Of a stretch of DNA of 7,919 nt, positions 1 to 4,827 are shown in pieces. Every line of letters begins with the position of its first letter. Position 1 is the first letter of the stretch. The stretch covers positions 1 through 7,919 of the forward strand of contig DAOVBT010000075.1 of assembly GCA_030670375.1 (NCBI GenBank). Direction: 5' to 3'. The translations under genes and the position numbers were made by a program. The stretch comes from Candidatus Aminicenantota bacterium (GTDB taxonomy: Bacteria > Acidobacteriota > Aminicenantia > Aminicenantales > Aminicenantaceae). Under the pieces are notes generated by a model that saw nothing but the letters and a program-made list of their open reading frames with translations, had not been told where the DNA came from and did no database searches.

Positions 1-1
1 G

Positions 2-451
2 CCCATTCTGGTTGGCGTGGGATTAACACTTATTGGGTTGATGATTAGAACATGGGCTTGCGGCCATCTGGAAAAAGAAAAAAAATTGACAACATCAGGT
101 CCCTACCGGTATACGCGAAATCCGTTGTATTTCGGCAATCTTTTGATCGGTTTAAGCGTTGTGATCGGAGCTCAATCCTGGTGGGTTTTAGGATGTGCTT
201 TTTTGGTTTTTGTGATTTTTTATTCTGTGATAATCCTGTCGGAAAAGCAAAAAATGGAAGAACTCTTCCCGGTGGAATACGCAGAATACAAGAGGCTCGT
301 GCCCCTTTTTTTTCCTTCCTATTTCTCGACATTGCCCCGTCAAAAAATACGATTCCGCTGGACCTTGTACAAAAACAACAGAGAATTCAGGGCCATTATC
401 GGTTCTGCCCTATTTTGGCTTATCATCACCGCCAAATTCTTCTTCCTCTAA
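2..451 (+). CDS. ICMT/PEMT-family membrane methyltransferase, C-terminal part (5' end outside window)
   Basis: The reading frame is open to the left edge of the window; the GTG at 17 is internal to a hydrophobic stretch and is not a convincing start, so the gene is called partial from base 2. The protein is hydrophobic, with membrane segments before the Gly-Pro-Tyr-Arg-Tyr-Thr-Arg-Asn-Pro-Leu-Tyr motif (GPYRYTRNPLY), two closely packed hydrophobic helices after it, and then a Glu-Lys-Gln-Lys...Glu-Tyr-Ala-Glu-Tyr-Lys segment. That layout (GPYRY-x-RHP-like motif, paired helices, then E...EY..Y) is typical of the isoprenylcysteine carboxyl methyltransferase / phospholipid N-methyltransferase superfamily, which uses S-adenosylmethionine at the membrane. 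The usual His of 'RHP' is Asn here. The roughly 40-residue tail with an extra hydrophobic segment (LFWLIITAKFFFL) is longer than in minimal members. The substrate cannot be told from sequence; bacterial members are mostly uncharacterised. Confidence 0.8.
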   Translation, partial: PILVGVGLTLIGLMIRTWACGHLEKEKKLTTSGPYRYTRNPLYFGNLLIGLSVVIGAQSWWVLGCAFLVFVIFYSVIILSEKQKMEELFPVEYAEYKRLVPLFFPSYFSTLPRQKIRFRWTLYKNNREFRAIIGSALFWLIITAKFFFL

Positions 452-528
452 TTCTAATTCGGTACCGGGATACCTGATTACTTAATTCGAGCTTATTGAT
501 AAGACTAAATTTAGCCAAATTTAAAGTG

Positions 529-557
529 TTGTTTCGCAAGATTGAGTTTGTTATAGT
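529..557 (+). promoter_or_regulatory. Candidate sigma70-type promoter for trmH
   Basis: TTGTTT (529-534) and TATAGT (552-557) are separated by exactly 17 bases. The stretch just upstream (about 500-524) is AT-rich with a CTAAATTTAG palindrome at 505-514, and could act as an UP-like element. The -10 box ends 6 bases before the GTG start of trmH, so transcription would begin at or next to the start codon. The -35 match is weak (3 of 6); the -10 match is good (5 of 6). Confidence 0.45.
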
Positions 558-563
558 CTCTTC

Positions 564-1145
564 GTGCCGACAAAAGAAAGAATCCAAAAGGTAAAAAGAG
601 TTCTTTCCCTGCGTCAACCGGATCTTCGTATTGTCCTGGAGGAAGTCACAAACACCCATAATGCCAGCGCTGTGGTCAGGACATGTGACGCTGCCGGAGT
701 CCTGTATTTGGATATCATCTCATCCACTGGTGAACCATTTCCCGTTAACGAAGCCATATCCACACGAGCAGAAAAATGGCTGCACTTTTCTAACTATCGA
801 TCAACAGAAGAATGCCTGAATTATCTCAAACAGAAGGGATTCAAAATCGCAGCCACGTGTTTGGGAGAAAAATTCATCCCCTACACGGCCATCGATTATA
901 CTCAGCCTTTGGCCGTTGTCTTCGGGAATGAGTCAGAGGGTATCTCTGAGGAAGCTCGGAATATGGCGGATTATGTGATCAAAATCCCGATGTTCGGGAT
1001 GGCCCAAAGCCTGAATCTCTCTGTCTCTGTCGGAATCATCCTGTATGAGGCCATGAAGCAACGGATGGCAAAGGATTTTCACAAAGAGAAGAGGCTCTCC
1101 CCAAAAGAATTCAAATCCTTCATGAAAACCTGGCTCAATTCTTAA
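564..1145 (+). CDS. trmH: tRNA (guanosine(18)-2'-O)-methyltransferase TrmH
   Basis: A 193-residue SPOUT-class (alpha/beta knot) RNA methyltransferase, predicted to transfer a methyl group from S-adenosylmethionine to the 2'-OH of G18 in the tRNA D-loop. All three TrmH motifs are visible: motif 1 at residues 33-43 (NASAVVRTCDA, with the family's catalytic Arg at 39), motif 2 at about 117-127 (AVVFGNESEGI), and motif 3 at about 141-165 (IPMFGMAQSLNLSVS, with the Asn and Ser of the knot). The 'RQPDL' near residue 17 and the His-Asn before motif 1 resemble TrmH rather than TrmL or RlmB, and there is no N-terminal RNA-binding extension of the RlmB kind. The length is close to that of short TrmH proteins. 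An in-frame stop at 543-545 leaves GTG 564 as the only start that keeps the N-terminus. There is no Shine-Dalgarno sequence; a -10 box lies where leaderless genes have it. The TAA stop lies inside a 38-bp inverted repeat, so the last codons may belong to that element. Confidence 0.92.
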   Translation: MPTKERIQKVKRVLSLRQPDLRIVLEEVTNTHNASAVVRTCDAAGVLYLDIISSTGEPFPVNEAISTRAEKWLHFSNYRSTEECLNYLKQKGFKIAATCLGEKFIPYTAIDYTQPLAVVFGNESEGISEEARNMADYVIKIPMFGMAQSLNLSVSVGIILYEAMKQRMAKDFHKEKRLSPKEFKSFMKTWLNS

Positions 1146-1253
1146 ATTGGGGACAGGATACCCTTTCACTTATTTCAAGGAAATTGGGGAATCAGGTAAT
1201 TATCCTTGAGCTGAAGAAATAAGTGAAAGGGTATCCTGTCCCCAATTTAAGAA
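1139..1253. repeat. Perfect 38-bp inverted repeat overlapping the trmH stop codon
   Basis: The left arm 1139-1176 and right arm 1216-1253 are exact reverse complements over 38 bases, around a 39-base loop (1177-1215). The arm head reads TTAAATTGGGGACAGGATAC. The loop holds a direct copy of the arm's AAATTGGGGA (1144-1153 and 1181-1190) and a short inner stem (CAAGGA 1176-1181 with TCCTTG 1203-1208). The left arm includes the last codon and the TAA of trmH. In RNA this would give a very stable hairpin at the end of the trmH message, which could stop transcription or block 3' decay. I read it as a small palindromic mobile element; no transposase is present in the window. Confidence 0.9.
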
Positions 1254-1284
1254 GGAAGGTCAGGGATTACTCCCTACCTTCCTT
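1252..1284. terminator. Terminator-like hairpin between convergent trmH and the sigma operon
   Basis: AAGGAAGGT (1252-1260) pairs with ACCTTCCTT (1276-1284), and AGGGA (1262-1266) with TCCCT (1271-1275). This leaves one bulged C and a four-base TTAC loop: a 14-bp stem. It sits 21 bases past the stop of the leftward HtrA-like gene and abuts the large inverted repeat that ends trmH. Neither side has a long T tract (the minus side continues CTTAAATT), so it may be a weak bidirectional terminator or an RNA-stability hairpin. Confidence 0.5.
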
Positions 1285-1305
1285 GTAAGATGGAAACAAG
1301 AGCGA

Positions 1306-2988
1306 TTACACTATTATCCCTTTAGATTTTTTCGTAGCGTAGCTCAATGTCTTGAATGCATCTTTGTAATATCTCTGGGCATTCTTCTGCTGTTTCTCCC
1401 ACTGCTTCTGCCATTGCTCGTTCATTTTTTTCTGCTTCTCCATGTACTGTTTGTATTGATTCTCTCCCATTTTTTTGTATGTCTCGGCCAACTTCTTGGA
1501 TTGTTTCTGGTAAGTATCCTGGTAATTCCTCCAGAAATCCAGGTACTCTCCTGTATAGCCAATGGCCGGCCATGTTTCGCTCCGCTCTTCTTCTTCAACT
1601 TCCACTTCGACCGTTCTCTTCTTTTTGTTCCTGAGGTATTCGATCGTAATTTTGTCTCCTTTTTCTTTGTCCTGTATGAGCCTGCTTAATTCTTCGGTGG
1701 TTTCTACACGCTTTCCATCGGCCCTGACGATAACATCACCCACTTTTAAGCCAGCATTTTCTGCGGATCCACCTTTTTCTATTTTCTCGATAAGGAGACC
1801 AGTCCCTTTATCAACGCCAAAATATTCCGAAAGCTCTGGATTAAGCGGTCGGGGGTAAACTCCGATAAACTTTCGGTGCTCGAATCCAAACCGGAAAACC
1901 TCCGGCCTGGCAAATTCTGGCCTACTCCAAGTTTCAATTTTTCCTTTTGGCGCAAACAATGTGGGAAATTTACGTTCGAAATCACTCCAAACGCTTTCCT
2001 TGGTCAACTCGCCCAGCTTGACCTTAACATCCTGGGTTTTGCCTTTGCGCTCGATCCTGATGGTGATCGTTTCACCTGGTTTTCTCATCCGAATCATTTT
2101 AGCCAGCAACTCTGTGTCAACCACTTCTTCTTCATCAAGCTCGATGACGAAATCTCCATCTTCAAGATCGGCTATCTCTGCAGGAGAATCCTTTTCCACT
2201 TCGATGATTTCCACCTGGCCTTCCTCGTTGAGTGCGATCCTCACGCCCAACCAACCGCGCGCTACCTTTCCTTTTTCTTTTATCTCTGTCGCCACAAAGT
2301 CCACGATATCCACGGGTGTCGCCACAGCCATACCCGACGCGGGCGCTTCGGCTGTGCTGAATACATATCCTGATCCGACGACTTCTTTTTCCTGGAACGA
2401 AAAAGCGATCGGCTGCTCATCCACATAAACTCCTCTGAGCAAACCGACCATCTGTCCCTGTTTATTCACGACCGGACTTCCGCTCATCCCACGTCCCACC
2501 CAAACATTCAGGCGGACTCTCTCATCAGTAACCGACGAGACGATCCCTTGGGTGACCTGCGGCGTGTTCTCCGGTGAAATGCTGACAACGCCGATCCACA
2601 CCCCAGGCGAAAGCTCCTCGGATTTAGCCATCGCAATCGGGACAAGCTTTATCTCTTTGACTTGAATCACGGCCAGATGAGTCTCTGAATCCATTCCTAA
2701 AAATTCAGCCTCGATCCTGTCTCCTTCGAATGTTGTGATGAAAATTTCCTCATCCCGGGGGGTAATCAGGGCTGTGGTCACGATATGACCGTTGTTGTCG
2801 ATAACAACTCCAGTTGCAACCTTCCGCATCAAGTTTCTTACTTCAACTTTGACAACACATGGGAAAACTTTTTGTGTCACATCCTCGATCTGGGGGGCAC
2901 TGATCGAAGAGGCACCTGCACCCACAAACAGTGGGATAGCGAACAAAAATACTGTCAGGCTGAAGATCGTTTTCATTTGTGTACTCAT
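1306..2988 (-). CDS. Exported HtrA-fold PDZ protein, catalytic His and Asp lost (probable pseudoprotease)
   Basis: 560 residues. A signal peptide covers about 1-27 (Lys, hydrophobic core, then VGAGAS), so the protein is exported. A trypsin-like HtrA domain follows (about 33-235), PDZ1 at about 246-325 (starting RGWLGVRI), PDZ2 at about 374-463 (starting FIGVYPRP), and a Lys/Gln/Tyr/Glu-rich helical tail (about 485-550) ending in Gly-Ile-Ile-Val. Aligned by eye to HtrA, the 'TNNHV' motif reads TTALI (His to Leu74), the 'TDLAL' motif reads THLAV (Asp to His104), and the serine motif is kept as GMSGSP (Ser169). A normal charge relay is therefore missing and peptidase activity is doubtful; the PDZ domains are complete, which points to binding or sensing. 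The start is fixed by AAGGAGGT at 2998-3005, 9 bases before ATG; this site overlaps the stop of the upstream anti-sigma-like gene. It is the last gene of the sigma operon. Automatic annotation would probably call it DegP/HtrA protease. Confidence 0.85.
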   Translation of the reverse strand: MSTQMKTIFSLTVFLFAIPLFVGAGASSISAPQIEDVTQKVFPCVVKVEVRNLMRKVATGVVIDNNGHIVTTALITPRDEEIFITTFEGDRIEAEFLGMDSETHLAVIQVKEIKLVPIAMAKSEELSPGVWIGVVSISPENTPQVTQGIVSSVTDERVRLNVWVGRGMSGSPVVNKQGQMVGLLRGVYVDEQPIAFSFQEKEVVGSGYVFSTAEAPASGMAVATPVDIVDFVATEIKEKGKVARGWLGVRIALNEEGQVEIIEVEKDSPAEIADLEDGDFVIELDEEEVVDTELLAKMIRMRKPGETITIRIERKGKTQDVKVKLGELTKESVWSDFERKFPTLFAPKGKIETWSRPEFARPEVFRFGFEHRKFIGVYPRPLNPELSEYFGVDKGTGLLIEKIEKGGSAENAGLKVGDVIVRADGKRVETTEELSRLIQDKEKGDKITIEYLRNKKKRTVEVEVEEEERSETWPAIGYTGEYLDFWRNYQDTYQKQSKKLAETYKKMGENQYKQYMEKQKKMNEQWQKQWEKQQKNAQRYYKDAFKTLSYATKKSKGIIV

Positions 2989-2997
2989 TTCTGTCTG

Positions 2998-3005
2998 ACC
3001 TCCTT
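2998..3005 (-). promoter_or_regulatory. Strong Shine-Dalgarno site of the HtrA-like gene
   Basis: On the minus strand this reads AAGGAGGT, 9 bases before ATG 2988, and it overlaps the TAA (3004-3006) of the preceding gene. Ribosomes finishing the anti-sigma-like gene can reload here, and the site favours ATG 2988 over the second in-frame ATG at 2976. Confidence 0.8.
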
Positions 3006-3402
3006 AATATTTGATCGTTCTGTTTGTTTTATCAGAGCACTGCTCCAATAAATATATTGTCGGGGGTTCCTGTCTGCTCGATCGCATCTCCCCCGAATAA
3101 TCAACCCGTTCGATTATCGGAATGGTCTCCATGCTACGCGGAGGCATTCTCCTCTCGAAATAGGCAGGGATTTCCCCCTCAAGGTCGGCAAATTCTGACG
3201 GTCCCCTCTTGGGAATGATAACAAAATTGATTATGACGAATATTGCCACCGCGGCACTGAATGCCCAAGCCAACGATAGACGAAGCGTTCTGCCTCTTCC
3301 CTGTTTTGTCTTCCTTTCATACAGAAGCTGCAGAACGTCCTGCTCAAAACTCTCAGGAGCTTTCACTCGCTGTATGTTTTCAAAAATGTTATATTCGTGC
3401 AT
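3004..3402 (-). CDS. Single-pass membrane protein, probable anti-sigma factor of the adjacent ECF sigma
   Basis: 132 residues from ATG 3402, chosen because AAGGAG (3410-3415) lies 7 bases upstream; a TTG at 3408 would sit on top of that site. The layout is a short cytoplasmic N-terminus (1-40) with the 'VKAPESFEQDVL' segment often seen in the N-terminal region of ECF-linked membrane regulators, a Lys/Arg-rich stretch (KTKQGRGR), one membrane helix (about 41-63), and a roughly 68-residue outer domain ending Thr-Ile-Lys-Tyr. The positive-inside rule puts the N-terminus in the cytoplasm. There is no His-x3-Cys-x2-Cys zinc-finger anti-sigma motif, and the inner domain is too short for a full RseA- or ZAS-type fold, so the assignment rests mainly on position: it overlaps the end of the sigma gene by 14 bases (translational coupling) and is followed 15 bases later by the HtrA-like gene. 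It could instead be a membrane co-regulator of another kind. Confidence 0.65.
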   Translation of the reverse strand: MHEYNIFENIQRVKAPESFEQDVLQLLYERKTKQGRGRTLRLSLAWAFSAAVAIFVIINFVIIPKRGPSEFADLEGEIPAYFERRMPPRSMETIPIIERVDYSGEMRSSRQEPPTIYLLEQCSDKTNRTIKY

Positions 3403-3973
3403 CTCCAATCTCCTTATCCCCTCTGAATTTTGTTTTGGATTTGCCGTTTTCCAATTCTTTTTTGAGATGACTTCTACCCCGGCTGATGCGTGCCTTTATG
3501 GTTCCCAGAGGTTTTTTCAAAATTTCAGCGATCTCTTCCTGCGAAAATCCCTCGAGATCCTTCAATATAACCGGGACTCTGTATCGTGGATGGAGGGAAT
3601 CCAGAGCCTGTCTCATTTTTTTTGACAAGCCGGAATCCTCGGGATTCTCCTTTGCGGCTGTCCTTTCGGAAAAGCGATAATTCTCATCATCCAAGGAAAC
3701 CATCGTGACCCGATGGGATCTTTTCATCTCTGTTTTGGCCAAGTTGGAGGCGATCGTGTAAATCCAGGATGACAAAGGCGCCACTGGTTTGTATTTGTCG
3801 GCTTTGAAATAAACTCTCATGAATGTCTCTTGAGACAACTCCACAGCCACCTGATAATTCCCGGTGAGCTGCCACAGGAAATTGACTATTTTGTTTTTGT
3901 ATCTTTTAACTATCTCTGAAAATGCCATTTCATCTCCGGCCTGGACCTGGCGCATCAGCTCTTGTTCCTCCAT
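3389..3973 (-). CDS. RNA polymerase sigma factor, ECF subfamily (sigma-24/RpoE-like)
   Basis: 194 residues from ATG 3973, preceded by AGGAAGG five bases upstream; the protein then starts MEEQELMRQVQAGDEMAF, the usual N-terminus of ECF sigma factors. An upstream in-frame ATG at 4015 would add 14 charged residues, but has no ribosome-binding site. Region 2 spans about 5-80 (AFSEIVKRY, ELSQETFMRVYF, SSWIYTIASNLAKTEMKR) and binds core polymerase and the -10 element. Region 4 spans about 120-175 (LHPRYRVPVILKDLEGFSQEEIAEIL, then the recognition helix GTIKARISRGRSHLKKEL) and reads the -35 element. Region 3 is absent, as expected. It is the first gene of a three-gene operon with a membrane anti-sigma-like protein and an exported PDZ protein, the usual layout of an envelope-stress circuit. 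Many such operons are autoregulated. Confidence 0.92.
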   Translation of the reverse strand: MEEQELMRQVQAGDEMAFSEIVKRYKNKIVNFLWQLTGNYQVAVELSQETFMRVYFKADKYKPVAPLSSWIYTIASNLAKTEMKRSHRVTMVSLDDENYRFSERTAAKENPEDSGLSKKMRQALDSLHPRYRVPVILKDLEGFSQEEIAEILKKPLGTIKARISRGRSHLKKELENGKSKTKFRGDKEIGDARI

Positions 3974-4003
3974 CCTTACCTTCCTAAAACTGTCCTTTTC
4001 CTG

Positions 4004-4031
4004 ATTTCGTTGCATTTTTTTCTCGAGTTCA
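4004..4031 (-). promoter_or_regulatory. Possible ECF-type autoregulatory promoter
   Basis: On the minus strand TGAAC (4031-4027) and CGAAAT (4009-4004) are 17 bases apart, resembling the GGAAC / CGTC pattern read by RpoE-like sigma factors. A transcript from here would start near base 3997, just before the AGGAAGG site of ATG 3973 and downstream of the alternative ATG 4015. That would agree with the chosen start. The match is short and could be chance. Confidence 0.2.
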
Positions 4032-4040
4032 AGCGGCTAT

Positions 4041-4069
4041 TGTTTACGCTCTCAAACTATCCTGTCCAA
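4041..4069 (-). promoter_or_regulatory. Candidate housekeeping promoter of the sigma operon
   Basis: On the minus strand TTGGAC (4069-4064) and TAAACA (4046-4041) are spaced by 17 bases, upstream of the sigma gene. The -10 match is poor (3 of 6), so this is only a candidate. Confidence 0.25.
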
Positions 4070-4140
4070 TTGCCATAAACAGTTGTCCTGTAAATACTTA
4101 CGTTATTATCTATTCTACCCCTTCCCGCAGCTAATTACTA

Positions 4141-4317
4141 TGGGGTCAAACCTTGACATTGGACATTTTAATTAAAAAAGGGGACGGTTCTATTTTTGGA
4201 GATTTAAATCTAAATAATAGCTGAAAAGTTTGCAAAATGAAAAATTGAACCGTCCCCTTTTTCAGAAGTTTGGGAAGGAAGCTAACAAAATATGTCCAAT
4301 GTCAAGGTTTGACCCCA
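4141..4317. repeat. Outer 26-bp inverted repeat of a nested palindromic element
   Basis: TGGGGTCAAACCTTGACATT... (arm 4141-4166) and its exact reverse complement (4292-4317) enclose 125 bases that contain a second, unrelated palindrome. This element fills most of the non-coding stretch 4016-4325 between the sigma operon and the carboxylase operon, and its right end lies 8 bases past the stop of the biotin carrier gene. The arms are perfect, which suggests recent arrival or ongoing selection. No protein-coding ORF is credible inside. Confidence 0.88.
4174..4262 (-). terminator. Inner inverted repeat, likely terminator of the carboxylase operon
   Basis: AAAAAGGGGACGGTTC (4175-4190) is the exact reverse complement of 4247-4262; after one mismatch six more pairs follow (4192-4197 with 4240-4245), giving 22 of 23 pairs. 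The loop (4198-4239) carries the perfect palindrome GATTTAAATC (4201-4210). On the minus strand the stem ends in CCCC followed by six T and TAATT, a good intrinsic-terminator tail for the gene ending at 4326; the plus strand also runs into five T. The loop of about 42 bases is long for a classic terminator, and the GGGGAC head resembles the repeat at 1139-1253, so it may be an inserted palindrome that also terminates transcription. Confidence 0.65.
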
Positions 4318-4325
4318 CTTTTGAT

Positions 4326-4826
4326 CTAAGGTTCGAGTTCGATCAGAGGCTTCTCAGAATCCACCAAATCACCGGCCGTAACATGGATCTCCTTGATCGT
4401 ACCATCCACAGAGGCTTTGATTTCGTTCTCCATCTTCATGGCTTCCACGATGGCCAGCGTCTGGTTCTTCCGCACCGCATCCTTCTCGGAAACACAGATC
4501 TTGATGACCTTACCTGGCATGGGCGCCTTTACCAAAAGCGTTCCCTCTGAGGTTTTTTCTTCCCCCATACGGAAACCTTCCACCTGTTCGGTCGGCTCTT
4601 TGACCACGAACTGCTGGCCGTCGATCAAGAAATGCCGGTTATCCTTATCCTTTGCAGTGTATATCCGGTAGGAAACATCATCGATCAATACAGAGATTTG
4701 GTGGGGAGAAATCCGCTGGATATCGGCTTCATAAGTTTTTTCGCCATCATAAAAAACATAAACGTCTTCTTTTTTCTTGAGAGATATTTTCTGCAATACG
4801 TCGTTCAACAGGAATTCAAATTCCAC
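4326..4826 (-). CDS. Biotin carrier (BCCP) subunit of the acyl-CoA carboxylase, with N-terminal linker domain
   Basis: 166 residues. The C-terminal biotinyl domain (about 97-165) has the Ala-Pro-Met-Pro-Gly turn (101-105) and the biotinylation motif EAMKMENEI with Lys131 as the modified residue; the carrier arm moves carboxybiotin from the biotin carboxylase to the carboxyltransferase. Residues 1-80 are beta-rich and unlike free AccB of fatty-acid synthesis; they look like the linker (BT-like) region that joins the two parts of fused methylcrotonyl- or propionyl-CoA carboxylase alpha subunits. The start is GTG 4826, with AGGAGG at 4835-4840 inside the end of the biotin carboxylase gene and one base between the two genes. 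The two proteins add up to 667 residues, about the size of one fused alpha subunit. This is the last gene of the operon; an intrinsic-type terminator follows. Confidence 0.88.
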   Translation of the reverse strand: MEFEFLLNDVLQKISLKKKEDVYVFYDGEKTYEADIQRISPHQISVLIDDVSYRIYTAKDKDNRHFLIDGQQFVVKEPTEQVEGFRMGEEKTSEGTLLVKAPMPGKVIKICVSEKDAVRKNQTLAIVEAMKMENEIKASVDGTIKEIHVTAGDLVDSEKPLIELEP

Positions 4827-4827
4827 T

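Noticed and set aside
52..477. Plus-strand open frame overlapping the membrane methyltransferase in another frame
   Set aside because: The competing frame carries the GPYRYTRNPLY motif and hydrophobic helices; this one is an out-of-frame shadow.
1144..1190. Direct repeats of AAATTGGGGA as a possible CRISPR or tandem array
   Set aside because: Only two short copies, one inside the hairpin loop; no regular spacers and no cas genes.
1876..2428. Two overlapping plus-strand open frames of 155-165 codons
   Set aside because: Antisense to the HtrA-like gene, low-complexity Ser/Thr/Phe content, no start signals.
4053..4071. Minus-strand ATTGGACAGGATAG, resembling ATTGGGGACAGGATAC of the 38-bp repeat
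   Set aside because: Short, gapped match with no paired arm; most likely chance, at best a decayed remnant.
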